From the NCBI RefSeq assembly GCF_900411375.1, contig NZ_LS422992.1, forward strand, positions 99,924-163,923: DNA of 64,000 nt, written 5' to 3'. Source of the stretch: Lentilactobacillus raoultii (GTDB lineage: Bacteria > Bacillota > Bacilli > Lactobacillales > Lactobacillaceae). Shown here one piece after another: positions 43,000-52,071 of the stretch (the first letter of the stretch is position 1; each line of letters starts with the position of its first letter). The notes beneath the pieces are model-generated. The model was not told the DNA's origin and ran no database searches. It saw nothing but the letters and a program-made list of their open reading frames with translations. A program made the translations under genes and the position numbers.

Positions 43000-44115
43000 T
43001 TGCCATTGTTTGAAAGATTAAAAAGTTCTTCGCTCATGTTTTGGTCCCTGGAAATTTTGCTGGTTGTGGGTATTATTTGGGGATGCACACAAATTGGGTT
43101 TATCTTTTCACCAATCGCTATCTTTTTTTCAACAATTTTCATTCCGGTTTTATTGGCCGGCATCCTGTATTATATGTTGAATCCAATTGTGAATGCGTTG
43201 ACGAAGATCCCGATAGGTCGAAAGAAAGTTTCGCGGACATGGGCGGTTGTCATTGTTTTCCTACTGTTATTGGGACTGATTGTTTTACTGGCGACGGTGT
43301 TTATTCCCAAAGTATTGAATCAATTAGTTAACTTGGCGAATAATGTTCCAGGAGCCGTTAATGATGGGCAAAAATTGCTTGAAAAAGCGATTAAAGAAAT
43401 GAATTCTCAGCAACTACTTAAAAAAATTGATTTTACTCAACTGACTAAAAAATTTACTACTAATTTGACGGATTATGCGAATAGTTTTTTTAATGGGTTA
43501 ACCAGTGGGATTGGCGGAGTTATTTCGGCCGCCGCCAATGCCATTATCATTGCGGTAACGGTGCCGGTGGTACTTTTCTATATGTTAAAAGATGGCTATC
43601 GATTGGCGCCAAACATAAAATCTTGGTTACCGGAACAACATCGCGAACAAAGCATGGAATTACTTTCGGCGATGAACAAGACCATTGCCAAATATATTTC
43701 CGGTCAAATGATTGAATGCTTATTTGTTGGTACTTTTACGGCAATCGGCTATTTAATGATTGGGTTACCATATGCGTTACTATTGGGCGTGGTTGCTGGC
43801 ATTTGCAATATCATTCCCTATCTTGGCCCGTATATCGGCATTGCACCGGCATTAATGGTTTCTTTCTCTCACGGTGGTTGGCTGAGTCTGGTTTACAATA
43901 TCATTATTGTGATTATCGTTCAGCAAATTGATGGAAATCTGGTTTATCCAAATGTCATTGGGAAGTCTCTTCAAATTCACCCATTGACAATTATTATTAT
44001 CTTATTGGCTGCAGGAAATATTGCTGGCTTGATGGGGATGATTTTGGCGGTGCCGCTATACGCCATTGTCAAGGTGATCGTTGTTCACTTATACAACATC
44101 TACCAGCTGGACTAA
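43000..44115 (+). CDS. AI-2E family transporter (PerM-like)
   Basis: This 371-residue membrane protein of the AI-2 exporter family (UPF0118) has about eight hydrophobic helices and a soluble helical segment (residues about 110-165, VNLANNVPGAVNDGQKLLEK). The C-terminal half carries family motifs (ISGQMIECLFVGTFTAIGYL, GICNIIPYLGPYIGIAPAL, DGNLVYPNVIGKSLQIHP). The start is TTG, either 43000 or 43006; AGGGGG lies upstream of both. Substrates vary within the family (AI-2, Na+/H+ exchange), so function is open. Confidence 0.9.
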   Translation: MPLFERLKSSSLMFWSLEILLVVGIIWGCTQIGFIFSPIAIFFSTIFIPVLLAGILYYMLNPIVNALTKIPIGRKKVSRTWAVVIVFLLLLGLIVLLATVFIPKVLNQLVNLANNVPGAVNDGQKLLEKAIKEMNSQQLLKKIDFTQLTKKFTTNLTDYANSFFNGLTSGIGGVISAAANAIIIAVTVPVVLFYMLKDGYRLAPNIKSWLPEQHREQSMELLSAMNKTIAKYISGQMIECLFVGTFTAIGYLMIGLPYALLLGVVAGICNIIPYLGPYIGIAPALMVSFSHGGWLSLVYNIIIVIIVQQIDGNLVYPNVIGKSLQIHPLTIIIILLAAGNIAGLMGMILAVPLYAIVKVIVVHLYNIYQLD

Positions 44116-44147
44116 CTTTAATTATTTCTAATAATTATTAATTCATA

Positions 44148-44175
44148 TTGACGTTGAAGCTGATTATGCTACTAT
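44148..44175 (+). promoter_or_regulatory. Promoter of the tagD gene
   Basis: TTGACG at 44148-44153, 16 bases, TACTAT at 44170-44175; about 45 bases before the tagD start. Confidence 0.65.
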
Positions 44176-44223
44176 TTAAGTTGTGTTTATTTTAATTTCT
44201 AGTAACAGATTGTAGGAGATTTT

Positions 44224-44634
44224 ATGAAAAAAGTAATTACTTACGGGACGTTTGATCTATTACACAAGGGTCACGTTAGGCTATTGAAGCGGGCTAAGGC
44301 TCTTGGTGATCATTTGACCGTGTGCTTATCTTCTGATGAATTTAATGCAGAAAAGGGAAAGAAAGCTTACACGTCCTATGAAGATCGGAAATACATTTTA
44401 GAAGCAATTAAGTATGTTGATGAAGTGATCCCTGAAACTAATTGGGATCAAAAAATTCATGATGTTCAAGAGCGAAACATTGATGTGTTTGTCATGGGCG
44501 ATGACTGGAAAGGCAAGTTTGATTTTTTAAAAGACTATTGCGAAGTCGTTTATTTGCCAAGAACAGAGGGTATTTCAACTACCAAAATTAAGGAAGACTT
44601 AGGACTGACAGATTCAAAGGATTGGCAAGCTTAA
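44224..44634 (+). CDS. tagD: Glycerol-3-phosphate cytidylyltransferase
   Basis: TagD (136 residues) makes CDP-glycerol from CTP and glycerol-3-phosphate, the donor for poly(glycerol phosphate) teichoic acid chains. The nucleotidyltransferase HxGH motif lies at residues 14-17 (DLLHKGHVRLL), and the C-terminal RTEGISTTKI is the second signature. GTAGGAG precedes the ATG. The TagF-like polymerase encoded at 45586 is the probable user of the product, but a strong terminator lies between them. Confidence 0.96.
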   Translation: MKKVITYGTFDLLHKGHVRLLKRAKALGDHLTVCLSSDEFNAEKGKKAYTSYEDRKYILEAIKYVDEVIPETNWDQKIHDVQERNIDVFVMGDDWKGKFDFLKDYCEVVYLPRTEGISTTKIKEDLGLTDSKDWQA

Positions 44635-44652
44635 GTCGTTCGGACTACGAGA

Positions 44653-44698
44653 GAGGCTGTTCGCAAAACAGGGTGTTTTGCACCAGCCCCCTTTTATT
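44653..44698 (+). terminator. Strong terminator after tagD
   Basis: GGCTG and GCAAAACA pair with TGTTTTGC and CAGCC around GGG, followed by CCCTTTTATT. It may reduce read-through into the next two genes. Confidence 0.85.
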
Positions 44699-44723
44699 AT
44701 CAATTATTTTTAGGAGGCAACTA

Positions 44724-45572
44724 ATGAAACGGGCAATTTTCTTGGTGACCACAATCCAAGGTATTCGAAAACCAACTTTTTTAAAACAATTGCTGGCACT
44801 GATTAATGATCACTACGAAGTCGCAATCTTATTTGCAATGACTAACTTTGATGAAGTTTGGCAGGCTAGACGTGAGTTTGGGACCATTCAGGAAAGAGAA
44901 CACCTTCAAAGTGTTCGGATGATCACACTCGGAGACGTTTACACAGAACATCCGGGTGTCCCATTAAAAACTAATGATTATCTTAAGGTTGATTTGACGA
45001 AGCTAACACCTCATGAATCTTCGTTAAATCATGCTAAGATCAGTCGTTATGTGGATCATGAAGGAAATATTGTCGCTGAAACACTTTTTGGGGACGATCA
45101 AGTTCGGTTACATACGATTTTATTTGATCAGCAGAGTCGAGTGATCCAAATTAACAATTATGATCATGAGAATCGACTTTATGGAATTGAAAAGTGTCGT
45201 GACGACGTCGTTGACGAGAGCTTGTTATTAAATACCAAATCAGAACTGATTTTTCGCTTTACCAATTACGTAACAGATCAAAAAGTTCATTATGGGGTGG
45301 CAGCCACGTCATTAATTCCAGTTCCAACCAGTTTGTCCGTGATTTCCGGGAATAAAAAGGAAGATCCGCTTACGCACTATGAAGCAAAAGGGCAGTCGGT
45401 GATTACCAAAGTGACCTCATACAGTGATTATCATCGATACGATGATATTAATTCTTTTTATCACCAGGTATTATTGAACATGAACACGGACGACGCCAGA
45501 ATCTATTTAGATATTAATAATATAATTGATGCATCTAAATATTTACCAGGAAAACAAATCTTTAATTATTAA
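44724..45572 (+). CDS. Uncharacterised protein in the teichoic acid cluster, 282 residues
   Basis: TAGGAGG precedes ATG 44724, so the gene is real; an open frame extends upstream to 44622 across the terminator and is not used. The N-terminus (MKRAIFLVTTIQGIRKPTFL) looks like the first strand of a glycosyltransferase-like fold; the rest has YDHENRLYGIEKCRDD and SELIFRFTNYV but no motif that I can name. No signal peptide or membrane helix. The TagF-like gene begins 13 bases later, so the two are probably one transcript and may act together in chain synthesis or modification. Function unknown. Confidence 0.72.
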   Translation: MKRAIFLVTTIQGIRKPTFLKQLLALINDHYEVAILFAMTNFDEVWQARREFGTIQEREHLQSVRMITLGDVYTEHPGVPLKTNDYLKVDLTKLTPHESSLNHAKISRYVDHEGNIVAETLFGDDQVRLHTILFDQQSRVIQINNYDHENRLYGIEKCRDDVVDESLLLNTKSELIFRFTNYVTDQKVHYGVAATSLIPVPTSLSVISGNKKEDPLTHYEAKGQSVITKVTSYSDYHRYDDINSFYHQVLLNMNTDDARIYLDINNIIDASKYLPGKQIFNY

Positions 45573-45585
45573 GGGGAAATCAAAA

Positions 45586-47610
45586 TTGCGAGCGATCTTA
45601 TCAGGAGTTCATCAGAGAAAAGGACTCCAAGTGCTAGAGTTTGAGTTATTGGACGTTGCCAGTTCTCTTGAGCATGCTTATATGCTGTTTGTTGAAAAAA
45701 ATAGCTTGGCATCCTTGATGAAACCGATTACTAAAGTTTTGAATCATAACATCGTCCGAGTCAAAATTGATGCCCAGGAATTTCACTTTGAATCCGCTGA
45801 TCAAACGGAATTTGAGTGGCAAATTTTTTTGGTTGACAACGCGGCTAATTTTAAAAACGTTGTCCAGGTTGAAAGTGAGTATTTGAGTGATCGTCATCAA
45901 TTGGAATTAACTAGTTATTATCAATTTAACAGTGATGCTTCCGGAATGGCGTTGTTTAATATTCGAACGCATCAATCAGATCAGGACTTCATGATTAATT
46001 CGATTAACCTGACAGATACTGATTTGGAGATTACCGGTTATAATAAGATCAACGGGACTCCCATTAAGAATCAGCGGATCATTTTGCAGAATCACTCTAA
46101 TCAGGGGAAACTGGATTATCCAGTTTCACAAACGATGTTTAAGGGAATGTTTAAAGTGGGCATCCCGTTAACGGATATCCCCCAAGATTCAGCTGGTGAA
46201 TTATTTATTAAATATGAGCTTGATGGTCGTGAAATTACTCAACGGTTGATTATTTCCAAATCGTTAAGTGGTCAATCCGTTGAAGCGGATTTACCTGGTA
46301 ATCGAGTGATTACGATTGAAAAGCGCTTTGATAATGGCATCGTAGTGAAAGAATTCCAGGGCGCTTCGCTGATTGAAAAAGTCGCTGCAGCTGGCGGCAA
46401 GGCACATGGATTACTTGACGTTTGTCGAATGGTGCAGGATAAGCTAAACTTGGCTCGAATGCGGTTCTTATTTAAGGCAGGACACTCCCCCTATGAAAAT
46501 ACGACTATTATCTTTGAAAGTTTTGGCGGACGCCAGGTGAGTGATAGCCCATATGCTATCTATCGACTTTTTCAAACGTTATATCCAGGTATTCGAATGG
46601 TCTGGTCGATTGACCGTTCTCAAAAAGCATTTTGTAAAGAGAATCAAATTCCCTATGTCATTCGGCGGACATCAAAGTGGGTCAGACTGTTAGAGAAATC
46701 TCAATTTTGGATTAGCAATGCGCGCTTCCCATCTTGGGTCAAGAAGCCAAATTATGTGACGTACATTCAGACTTGGCACGGGACACCGCTTAAAAAATTG
46801 GGATTGGATATCGAAAATGTTTCGATGCCAGGTACGACAACTGCCAAGTATCACAGAAATTTTGTGAGAGAGGCTAATCGCTGGGATGCATTAGTATCAC
46901 CCAATGATTACTCAACTCAGATTTTTCGATCGGCATTTGGCTTTAATAACCAGATTTTAAAGATCGGGTATCCAAGAAACGATGAGTTGATTAATACGCA
47001 GCCAGATGAGATTACTGAAATAAAAAATAAATTAGGTATTCCACTGGATAAAAAAGTTGTTATGTATGCGCCAACCTACCGGGATAATCAATTTGCAGAA
47101 AAGGGTAAGTATACTTTTGAATTGCCGTTTAGTCTTGACGATTTTCGAAAGTCGTTTGGTAATGAGACAGTGTTGATTTTGCGAATGCATTATCTGATTT
47201 CCAATGCTTTGGATATTACAGATTATTCGGATTTCGTTTATGATTTTTCAAATTATCCAAATATCAGTGATCTTTATCTGGTGTCTAATTTATTGATTAC
47301 GGACTATTCATCGGTCTTTTTCGACTACGCTTACTTAAAACGGCCAATTCTTTTCTACCCATACGATTATCATTTGTACAAAGAAGAGTTAAGGGGCTTT
47401 TATTTAAATTATGAGCGTGACTTACCTGGGAAAATTGCGCATAACTCGCGAGAATTACTGGCAGAAATTCATCACGCGCTTAACCATCCCGATATGAGTG
47501 CCAATCAGCGATTTATGGCTTTCTATAATCGCTTCTGTGCCATTAATGATGGACTAAGTTCGCTGAAAGTTGTGAATTACGTCATGCATCAAATTGAAAG
47601 TGGTGTTTAA
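45586..47610 (+). CDS. CDP-glycerol glycerophosphotransferase family protein (TagF-like)
   Basis: This 674-residue protein has a long N-terminal region (residues about 1-300, beta-rich, unknown role) and a C-terminal CDP-glycerol glycerophosphotransferase domain. That domain shows YIQTWHGTPLKKLGLDIE, SPNDYSTQIFRSAF, GYPRNDELI, APTYRDNQF, LRMHYL and the terminal LLITDYSSVFFDYAYLKRP, with the two conserved histidines (WHGTP and RMHY). AAGGGG at 45571 fits the TTG start at 45586. It probably polymerises or primes glycerol phosphate (wall teichoic acid or a related decoration) using CDP-glycerol from TagD. Confidence 0.88.
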   Translation: MRAILSGVHQRKGLQVLEFELLDVASSLEHAYMLFVEKNSLASLMKPITKVLNHNIVRVKIDAQEFHFESADQTEFEWQIFLVDNAANFKNVVQVESEYLSDRHQLELTSYYQFNSDASGMALFNIRTHQSDQDFMINSINLTDTDLEITGYNKINGTPIKNQRIILQNHSNQGKLDYPVSQTMFKGMFKVGIPLTDIPQDSAGELFIKYELDGREITQRLIISKSLSGQSVEADLPGNRVITIEKRFDNGIVVKEFQGASLIEKVAAAGGKAHGLLDVCRMVQDKLNLARMRFLFKAGHSPYENTTIIFESFGGRQVSDSPYAIYRLFQTLYPGIRMVWSIDRSQKAFCKENQIPYVIRRTSKWVRLLEKSQFWISNARFPSWVKKPNYVTYIQTWHGTPLKKLGLDIENVSMPGTTTAKYHRNFVREANRWDALVSPNDYSTQIFRSAFGFNNQILKIGYPRNDELINTQPDEITEIKNKLGIPLDKKVVMYAPTYRDNQFAEKGKYTFELPFSLDDFRKSFGNETVLILRMHYLISNALDITDYSDFVYDFSNYPNISDLYLVSNLLITDYSSVFFDYAYLKRPILFYPYDYHLYKEELRGFYLNYERDLPGKIAHNSRELLAEIHHALNHPDMSANQRFMAFYNRFCAINDGLSSLKVVNYVMHQIESGV

Positions 47611-47715
47611 CGATACAACGAGTTAATTGAGCTGCCGGTCATGTGATTGGTGGCTTTTTATGATCTGAATATGTTAAACTTAATAAGTTATTTTTGCGTT
47701 TGAAAGGAAGTTAAC

Positions 47716-49290
47716 ATGAGCAATCAAAAATTACAGACAAGGGACAGCACACGGCGAACGTTTGCGATTATTTCCCACCCTGATGCCGGGAAAACAACGA
47801 TTACCGAACAGCTGTTACTGTTTGGTGGGGTGGTTAGGCAGGCCGGGACGGTTAAAGCTCGCAAAACTGGTAACTTTGCCAAGTCTGATTGGATGGAAAT
47901 TGAACAAAAACGTGGCATTTCCGTTACCAGTTCTGTCATGCAGTTTGACTATGGCGGTAAACGAATCAACATTTTGGATACCCCGGGACACGCGGACTTT
48001 TCCGAAGATACTTACCGAACGTTAATGGCGGTTGACTCAGCGGTCATGGTCATTGATTCTGCCAAGGGAATTGAGCCGCAAACTAAAAAACTGTTTCAGA
48101 TTTGTAAGATGCGGGGAATTCCGATCTTTACTTTCATGAATAAACTGGACCGCGATGGCCGAGATCCCATGGATTTAATTGATGAATTGGAAACCGTGTT
48201 GGGTGTTCAAGCTTACCCGATGAACTGGCCGATTGGGATGGGCAAAACGTTGGAAGGTATTTTTGACCGTTACAATCATCGTGTTGAATTGTATACTCAC
48301 GCCCAGGAAAGTCGCATGGTTGGGTTGGATAAGGATAATAATCCAATTGGTGATAAACAGTTAGCTGAAGATGATCAATTCAAAGAAGTTAAAGACAGCA
48401 TTGAGCTACTTGATATGGCAGGAAATCAATTTGATGAATCAAAAATTGCAACGGGTGATTTAACGCCGGTATTTTTTGGTTCTGCGTTGGTCAATTTTGG
48501 TGTTAAAACCTTTTTTGAAGCTTATTTGAAGTATGCGCCGGCTCCCAGTGCTCACAAAACTCAAGCGGGAACAACTGTTGAACCGGATGCCAATCAATTT
48601 TCCGGTTTTGTCTTTAAAATCCAGGCCAATATGAACCCAAATCACCGAGATCGAATTGCGTTTGTCCGGATTTGCTCAGGAGAATTTGAGAAGGGAATGG
48701 ATGTCACCCTTTATCGAACTGGCAAAAAAATGCGACTGGCCAACGTGACCGAATTTATGGCCAATACTCGTGAAAACGTTAATACAGCTGTTGCCGGTGA
48801 CATTATTGGGCTTTATGATACAGGTAATTTTCAGATTGGGGATACTGTCTATACAGGTAAGACGCCAATTGCTTTTGAAAAACTGCCCCAGTTTACGCCG
48901 GAATTGTTTGTTCGAGTCTCAGCTAAGAACGTCATGAAGCAGAAGTCCTTTCACAAGGGAATCGATCAATTAGTTCAAGAAGGGGCCATTCAGTTATATA
49001 AGTCCTATACAACAAATGATTATATTCTTGGGGCGGTAGGTCAATTACAATTTGAAGTTTTCCAGTTCAGAATGAAGAATGAATATAATTCTGACGTTAA
49101 TATGGAACCACTGGGGCACAAAATTGCCCGCTGGATTGATCCGGATCAGCTTGATGAAAAAATGTCATCTTCGCGAAACTTATTGGTTAAGGATCGAGCA
49201 GGTCAGCCATTGTTCCTATTTGAAAATGAATTTGCCATGCGTTGGTTTAAAGATAAGTATCCAAATGTGACGTTGACAGCTAAATTATAA
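47716..49290 (+). CDS. prfC: Peptide chain release factor 3
   Basis: RF3 (524 residues) is the GTPase that recycles RF1/RF2 after termination. G1 is [15 protein letters not shown]2 lies in [14 protein letters not shown]3 is [15 protein letters not shown] and G4 [12 protein letters not shown], followed by the EF-G-like domains 2 and 3 with [27 protein letters not shown] precedes ATG 47716. The protein is full length. It is a single-gene unit or is cotranscribed with the dipeptidase gene 29 bases downstream. Confidence 0.97.
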   Translation: MSNQKLQTRDSTRRTFAIISHPDAGKTTITEQLLLFGGVVRQAGTVKARKTGNFAKSDWMEIEQKRGISVTSSVMQFDYGGKRINILDTPGHADFSEDTYRTLMAVDSAVMVIDSAKGIEPQTKKLFQICKMRGIPIFTFMNKLDRDGRDPMDLIDELETVLGVQAYPMNWPIGMGKTLEGIFDRYNHRVELYTHAQESRMVGLDKDNNPIGDKQLAEDDQFKEVKDSIELLDMAGNQFDESKIATGDLTPVFFGSALVNFGVKTFFEAYLKYAPAPSAHKTQAGTTVEPDANQFSGFVFKIQANMNPNHRDRIAFVRICSGEFEKGMDVTLYRTGKKMRLANVTEFMANTRENVNTAVAGDIIGLYDTGNFQIGDTVYTGKTPIAFEKLPQFTPELFVRVSAKNVMKQKSFHKGIDQLVQEGAIQLYKSYTTNDYILGAVGQLQFEVFQFRMKNEYNSDVNMEPLGHKIARWIDPDQLDEKMSSSRNLLVKDRAGQPLFLFENEFAMRWFKDKYPNVTLTAKL

Positions 49291-49319
49291 TGACAATTTT
49301 TGAAAGAAGAGATTTTTAA

Positions 49320-50747
49320 ATGGTTTCAAAGCGCTTATCAGCTTGTACTTCAGTTTTAGTTGGAAAAAAAGCATCAATTGACGGATCGACGATGATCGCC
49401 AGAAATGATGATACCTTTTTACCATTAACACCGCAACGGTTTTATGTAGAACCGGCAGTTTCCAATCGTCATGAAACATGGAAGTCAAATCAGAACGGGT
49501 TCACGGCACCATTGCCTGAAAAGGGTTACCGTTACTCATTGACACCGAATGTTGAAGTCGATAAAGAGGGTGTCTATGCAGAAAGTGGTTTTAACGAGAA
49601 AAACGTTGCTATGAGTGCAACAGAAAGTGTTTATGGTAATGAACGGACACTGGCCTTTGATCCGTTGGTAGAAAATGGACTGGCTGAAGATTCCTTACAA
49701 TCAATGGTATTACCATACATTAATTCTGCTCGTGAAGGCGTTAACTACCTTGGCAAGTTAATTAAAAAATACGGTTCTCCAGAAGGAAATGGGGTTCTGT
49801 TTAGTGATCATGATGAAGTTTGGTACATGGAGATTGTCACGGGCCATCACTGGGTTGCGCAACGAATTCCGGATGATGCTTACGCAATTACGGCTAATCA
49901 GGTTGCAATTCAGCAAGTTGATTTTGACGATCCGGATAATTTTATGTATTCGGATGGCATTCAAGAATTTGTCGAAAAGTATCATTTGAATCCCAGCCGA
50001 AGTGGCTTTAATTTCAGGAAAATTTTTGGCACCGATAACGAAAAAGATCGTCATTATAATACGCCACGGGTTTGGTTTGGTCAAAAGTATCTCAATCCGG
50101 AGATTGAACAGTCACCGATTTCTTCAGATTTGCCATTTATCTGTCACACAGATAAGAAAATTAGCGTTGAGGACGTCGAATATATCCTCAGTTCCCATTA
50201 CAATGAAACCAGTTATGATCCTCTGAGTAGGGGAAATGAAGCCACAAAAACACTTTTTCGACCAATTTCAATGAACCGTACTCAAAATTCACATGTTTTA
50301 CAAATTCGAAATGATGTTACCAATGATTGTTCGGCCATTATGTGGCTTAATTTCGGAGTTCCGGCATTTTCTCCCTATGTCCCGTTCTTTGGCAATGCCA
50401 ACGATACGGATGAGAGTTATGAAACGACACCGATTCACTGTGATGATAAAAGTGCTTACTGGATGTATCGAAAACTCTCTGTGTTGGTAGAGTCGCATTA
50501 TGCTGAATTTATTCAAGACGATGTTGATTTCCTAACAGATGTGAAGGAAAAGCTCCGTCGTCATGTTCAGGCAACGATTGACGAAGCGCGTGGGTTGGCT
50601 GGAGATGAATTGACAAATTATCTAACTGAGCAAAACCATCAGGTCGTTAAAATGATGCGAATTGCGACTGAGCAGAAAATTCATCAACTCTTCGAAAAGA
50701 GCCTGACGTTGTCAAAATTAACGTTTAATATGGATAAAAATCTGTAA
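49320..50747 (+). CDS. pepD: C69 family dipeptidase (PepD)
   Basis: This 475-residue peptidase of family C69 is an Ntn-hydrolase active on many dipeptides. The short N-terminal lead is followed by the nucleophile cysteine at position 9 (ACTSVLVGKKASIDGSTMIA, then RNDD), which in this family becomes the new N-terminus after autoprocessing. Other motifs are GFNEKNVAMSATESVYGN, GSPEGNGVLFSDHDEVWYME and the C-terminal QKIHQLFEKSL. No signal peptide, so cytoplasmic. GAAAGAAGAG lies upstream of the ATG. Peptide recycling is central in amino-acid-auxotrophic lactobacilli. Confidence 0.94.
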   Translation: MVSKRLSACTSVLVGKKASIDGSTMIARNDDTFLPLTPQRFYVEPAVSNRHETWKSNQNGFTAPLPEKGYRYSLTPNVEVDKEGVYAESGFNEKNVAMSATESVYGNERTLAFDPLVENGLAEDSLQSMVLPYINSAREGVNYLGKLIKKYGSPEGNGVLFSDHDEVWYMEIVTGHHWVAQRIPDDAYAITANQVAIQQVDFDDPDNFMYSDGIQEFVEKYHLNPSRSGFNFRKIFGTDNEKDRHYNTPRVWFGQKYLNPEIEQSPISSDLPFICHTDKKISVEDVEYILSSHYNETSYDPLSRGNEATKTLFRPISMNRTQNSHVLQIRNDVTNDCSAIMWLNFGVPAFSPYVPFFGNANDTDESYETTPIHCDDKSAYWMYRKLSVLVESHYAEFIQDDVDFLTDVKEKLRRHVQATIDEARGLAGDELTNYLTEQNHQVVKMMRIATEQKIHQLFEKSLTLSKLTFNMDKNL

Positions 50748-50782
50748 ACAAAAAAGCTGAGTGCACCTCAGCTTTTTTGTTT
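50746..50782. terminator. Bidirectional terminator between pepD and the MucBP gene
   Basis: AACAAAAAAGCTGAG pairs perfectly with CTCAGCTTTTTTGTT around TGCAC, between convergent genes. Confidence 0.92.
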
Positions 50783-50784
50783 AC

Positions 50785-51903
50785 TTAGCGATCAACGATC
50801 ACATAGGCTTTGGGAATGATGCCATAGTTAGCCAATTCATACCAAATAAGACCCTGATCGTCGACAATGGTCGCTGAAATTGACACCCGGCTGCCGTGTG
50901 GGAGTGAGCCGATTTTATGCCCATATGGTTGATTGAAATACGCAATCTTTTTATTAGGGACAAAGTCGATTGTTCCGGATAACCTCACGGGATTACGAGA
51001 GGTTTTAGTGATCGTTTCAATTAAATGGTGGCTGGGCGGATCACTCGGCTCAAGATTAATATTTTTAATCCATTCGAAGCCGCCAATATTCAACCAGCTT
51101 GTTTGATCAGTTAAATCAACTCGGGCGAAAATTTTGATGATCACGTTTGCTGGTAAGCCGGTTCGTAGCGGTCGCCCTTGTGGATAATCAAAAACATTGT
51201 GAGATCTTTTTAATTTAACAAAGTACTCAACAGGTTGAACCGTTTCCCAGTGTTGTCGCCGATAAGCAAAAATGAGGCCGTGAGTCTGCTGATCAAAGTG
51301 GCCATAAACGTCACCGATACTATTAATGACGCGATAACCATTAATTGTCGGTGCCTCAATATGAAAGGCTTGCCCGATTTTGCCTGATAGTAGTTGAACC
51401 GACTTTAAAAGTTGACCTGTATCGGTATCCAAGCAGTAGATCATAACGGGTAAACCATCTTTTAATGCAAAGTGTAAAGTGACTTCCTGATTAGTTTTTT
51501 TGAATTGGTAAGTAAAATTTTCAATTGAAGTTAAGTAATAATCCGAAAAATCAGGAATTCTAAAGTGAAAAGTTTGTCCAAGATTGCCTCGAACAATATC
51601 TGCTTTTGCGATTGGCTGGTTTTGCTCATCCAAGTAGGAAAAAATGACTTGAGCTTGCTGGACATTGTCAGTGGTATCGGCAGGGGTCACAATTGTTGGT
51701 GGTTCGGTTGTCTCGGCTTGAGTACTGGATTCTGGCAATTTAGATTTGAGATCATCTGTTTGACTTGATTCTGGTTGATTTTTAAAGGAGCGGCGTTTTT
51801 TTTGATGATAATCGGAATGGCGATTGTGCCGCCGCTCCTGGTGAGGTCGAATCGTTGGTGAGATTATTTGCAATTGTTTTTTTATCCAACTAAAAAATGT
51901 CAT
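50785..51903 (-). CDS. MucBP-domain protein without signal peptide or cell-wall anchor
   Basis: This 372-residue protein starts with a short amphipathic segment (FFSWIKKQLQIISP), then a basic, hydrophilic and Thr/Glu-rich linker (residues about 20-83), two MucBP-like modules (about 85-145: VIFSYLDEQNQPIAKADIV; about 150-215: VMIYCLDTDTGQLLKSVQLL) and a C-terminal part ending in an SH3-like domain (YGHKIGSLPHGSRVSIS, IIPKAYVIV). MucBP modules occur in mucus adhesins, but I see no export signal, LPxTG or membrane anchor. It may be non-classically exported, use an unrecognised route, or have another role. Preceded by GGGGG at an acceptable distance. Confidence 0.75.
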   Translation of the reverse strand: MTFFSWIKKQLQIISPTIRPHQERRHNRHSDYHQKKRRSFKNQPESSQTDDLKSKLPESSTQAETTEPPTIVTPADTTDNVQQAQVIFSYLDEQNQPIAKADIVRGNLGQTFHFRIPDFSDYYLTSIENFTYQFKKTNQEVTLHFALKDGLPVMIYCLDTDTGQLLKSVQLLSGKIGQAFHIEAPTINGYRVINSIGDVYGHFDQQTHGLIFAYRRQHWETVQPVEYFVKLKRSHNVFDYPQGRPLRTGLPANVIIKIFARVDLTDQTSWLNIGGFEWIKNINLEPSDPPSHHLIETITKTSRNPVRLSGTIDFVPNKKIAYFNQPYGHKIGSLPHGSRVSISATIVDDQGLIWYELANYGIIPKAYVIVDR

Positions 51904-52004
51904 CTTGACTGGCCCCCATCGAACATTCTAAAGAAAATTATATCATAATGATTACTTGGAAAAACAACTGATGGAATTTTTTAACGTTTTTTCAACTGGG
52001 AGAC

Positions 52005-52051
52005 AAAAAAACTCGAAATAAACGAGATAATCGTTTACTCCGAGTTTTTTT
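52005..52051. terminator. Bidirectional terminator after clpE
   Basis: AAAAAACTCG and TAAACGA pair with TCGTTTA and CGAGTTTTTT around GATAA with a small internal loop. It lies just after the clpE stop and upstream of the MucBP gene. Confidence 0.88.
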
Positions 52052-52071
52052 AATTTAGATGATAATGTCGA

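Noticed and set aside
47630..47665. Terminator after the TagF-like gene
   Set aside because: GCC and GGC flank a loop before TTTTT, but the stem is too short and mismatched to call with confidence.
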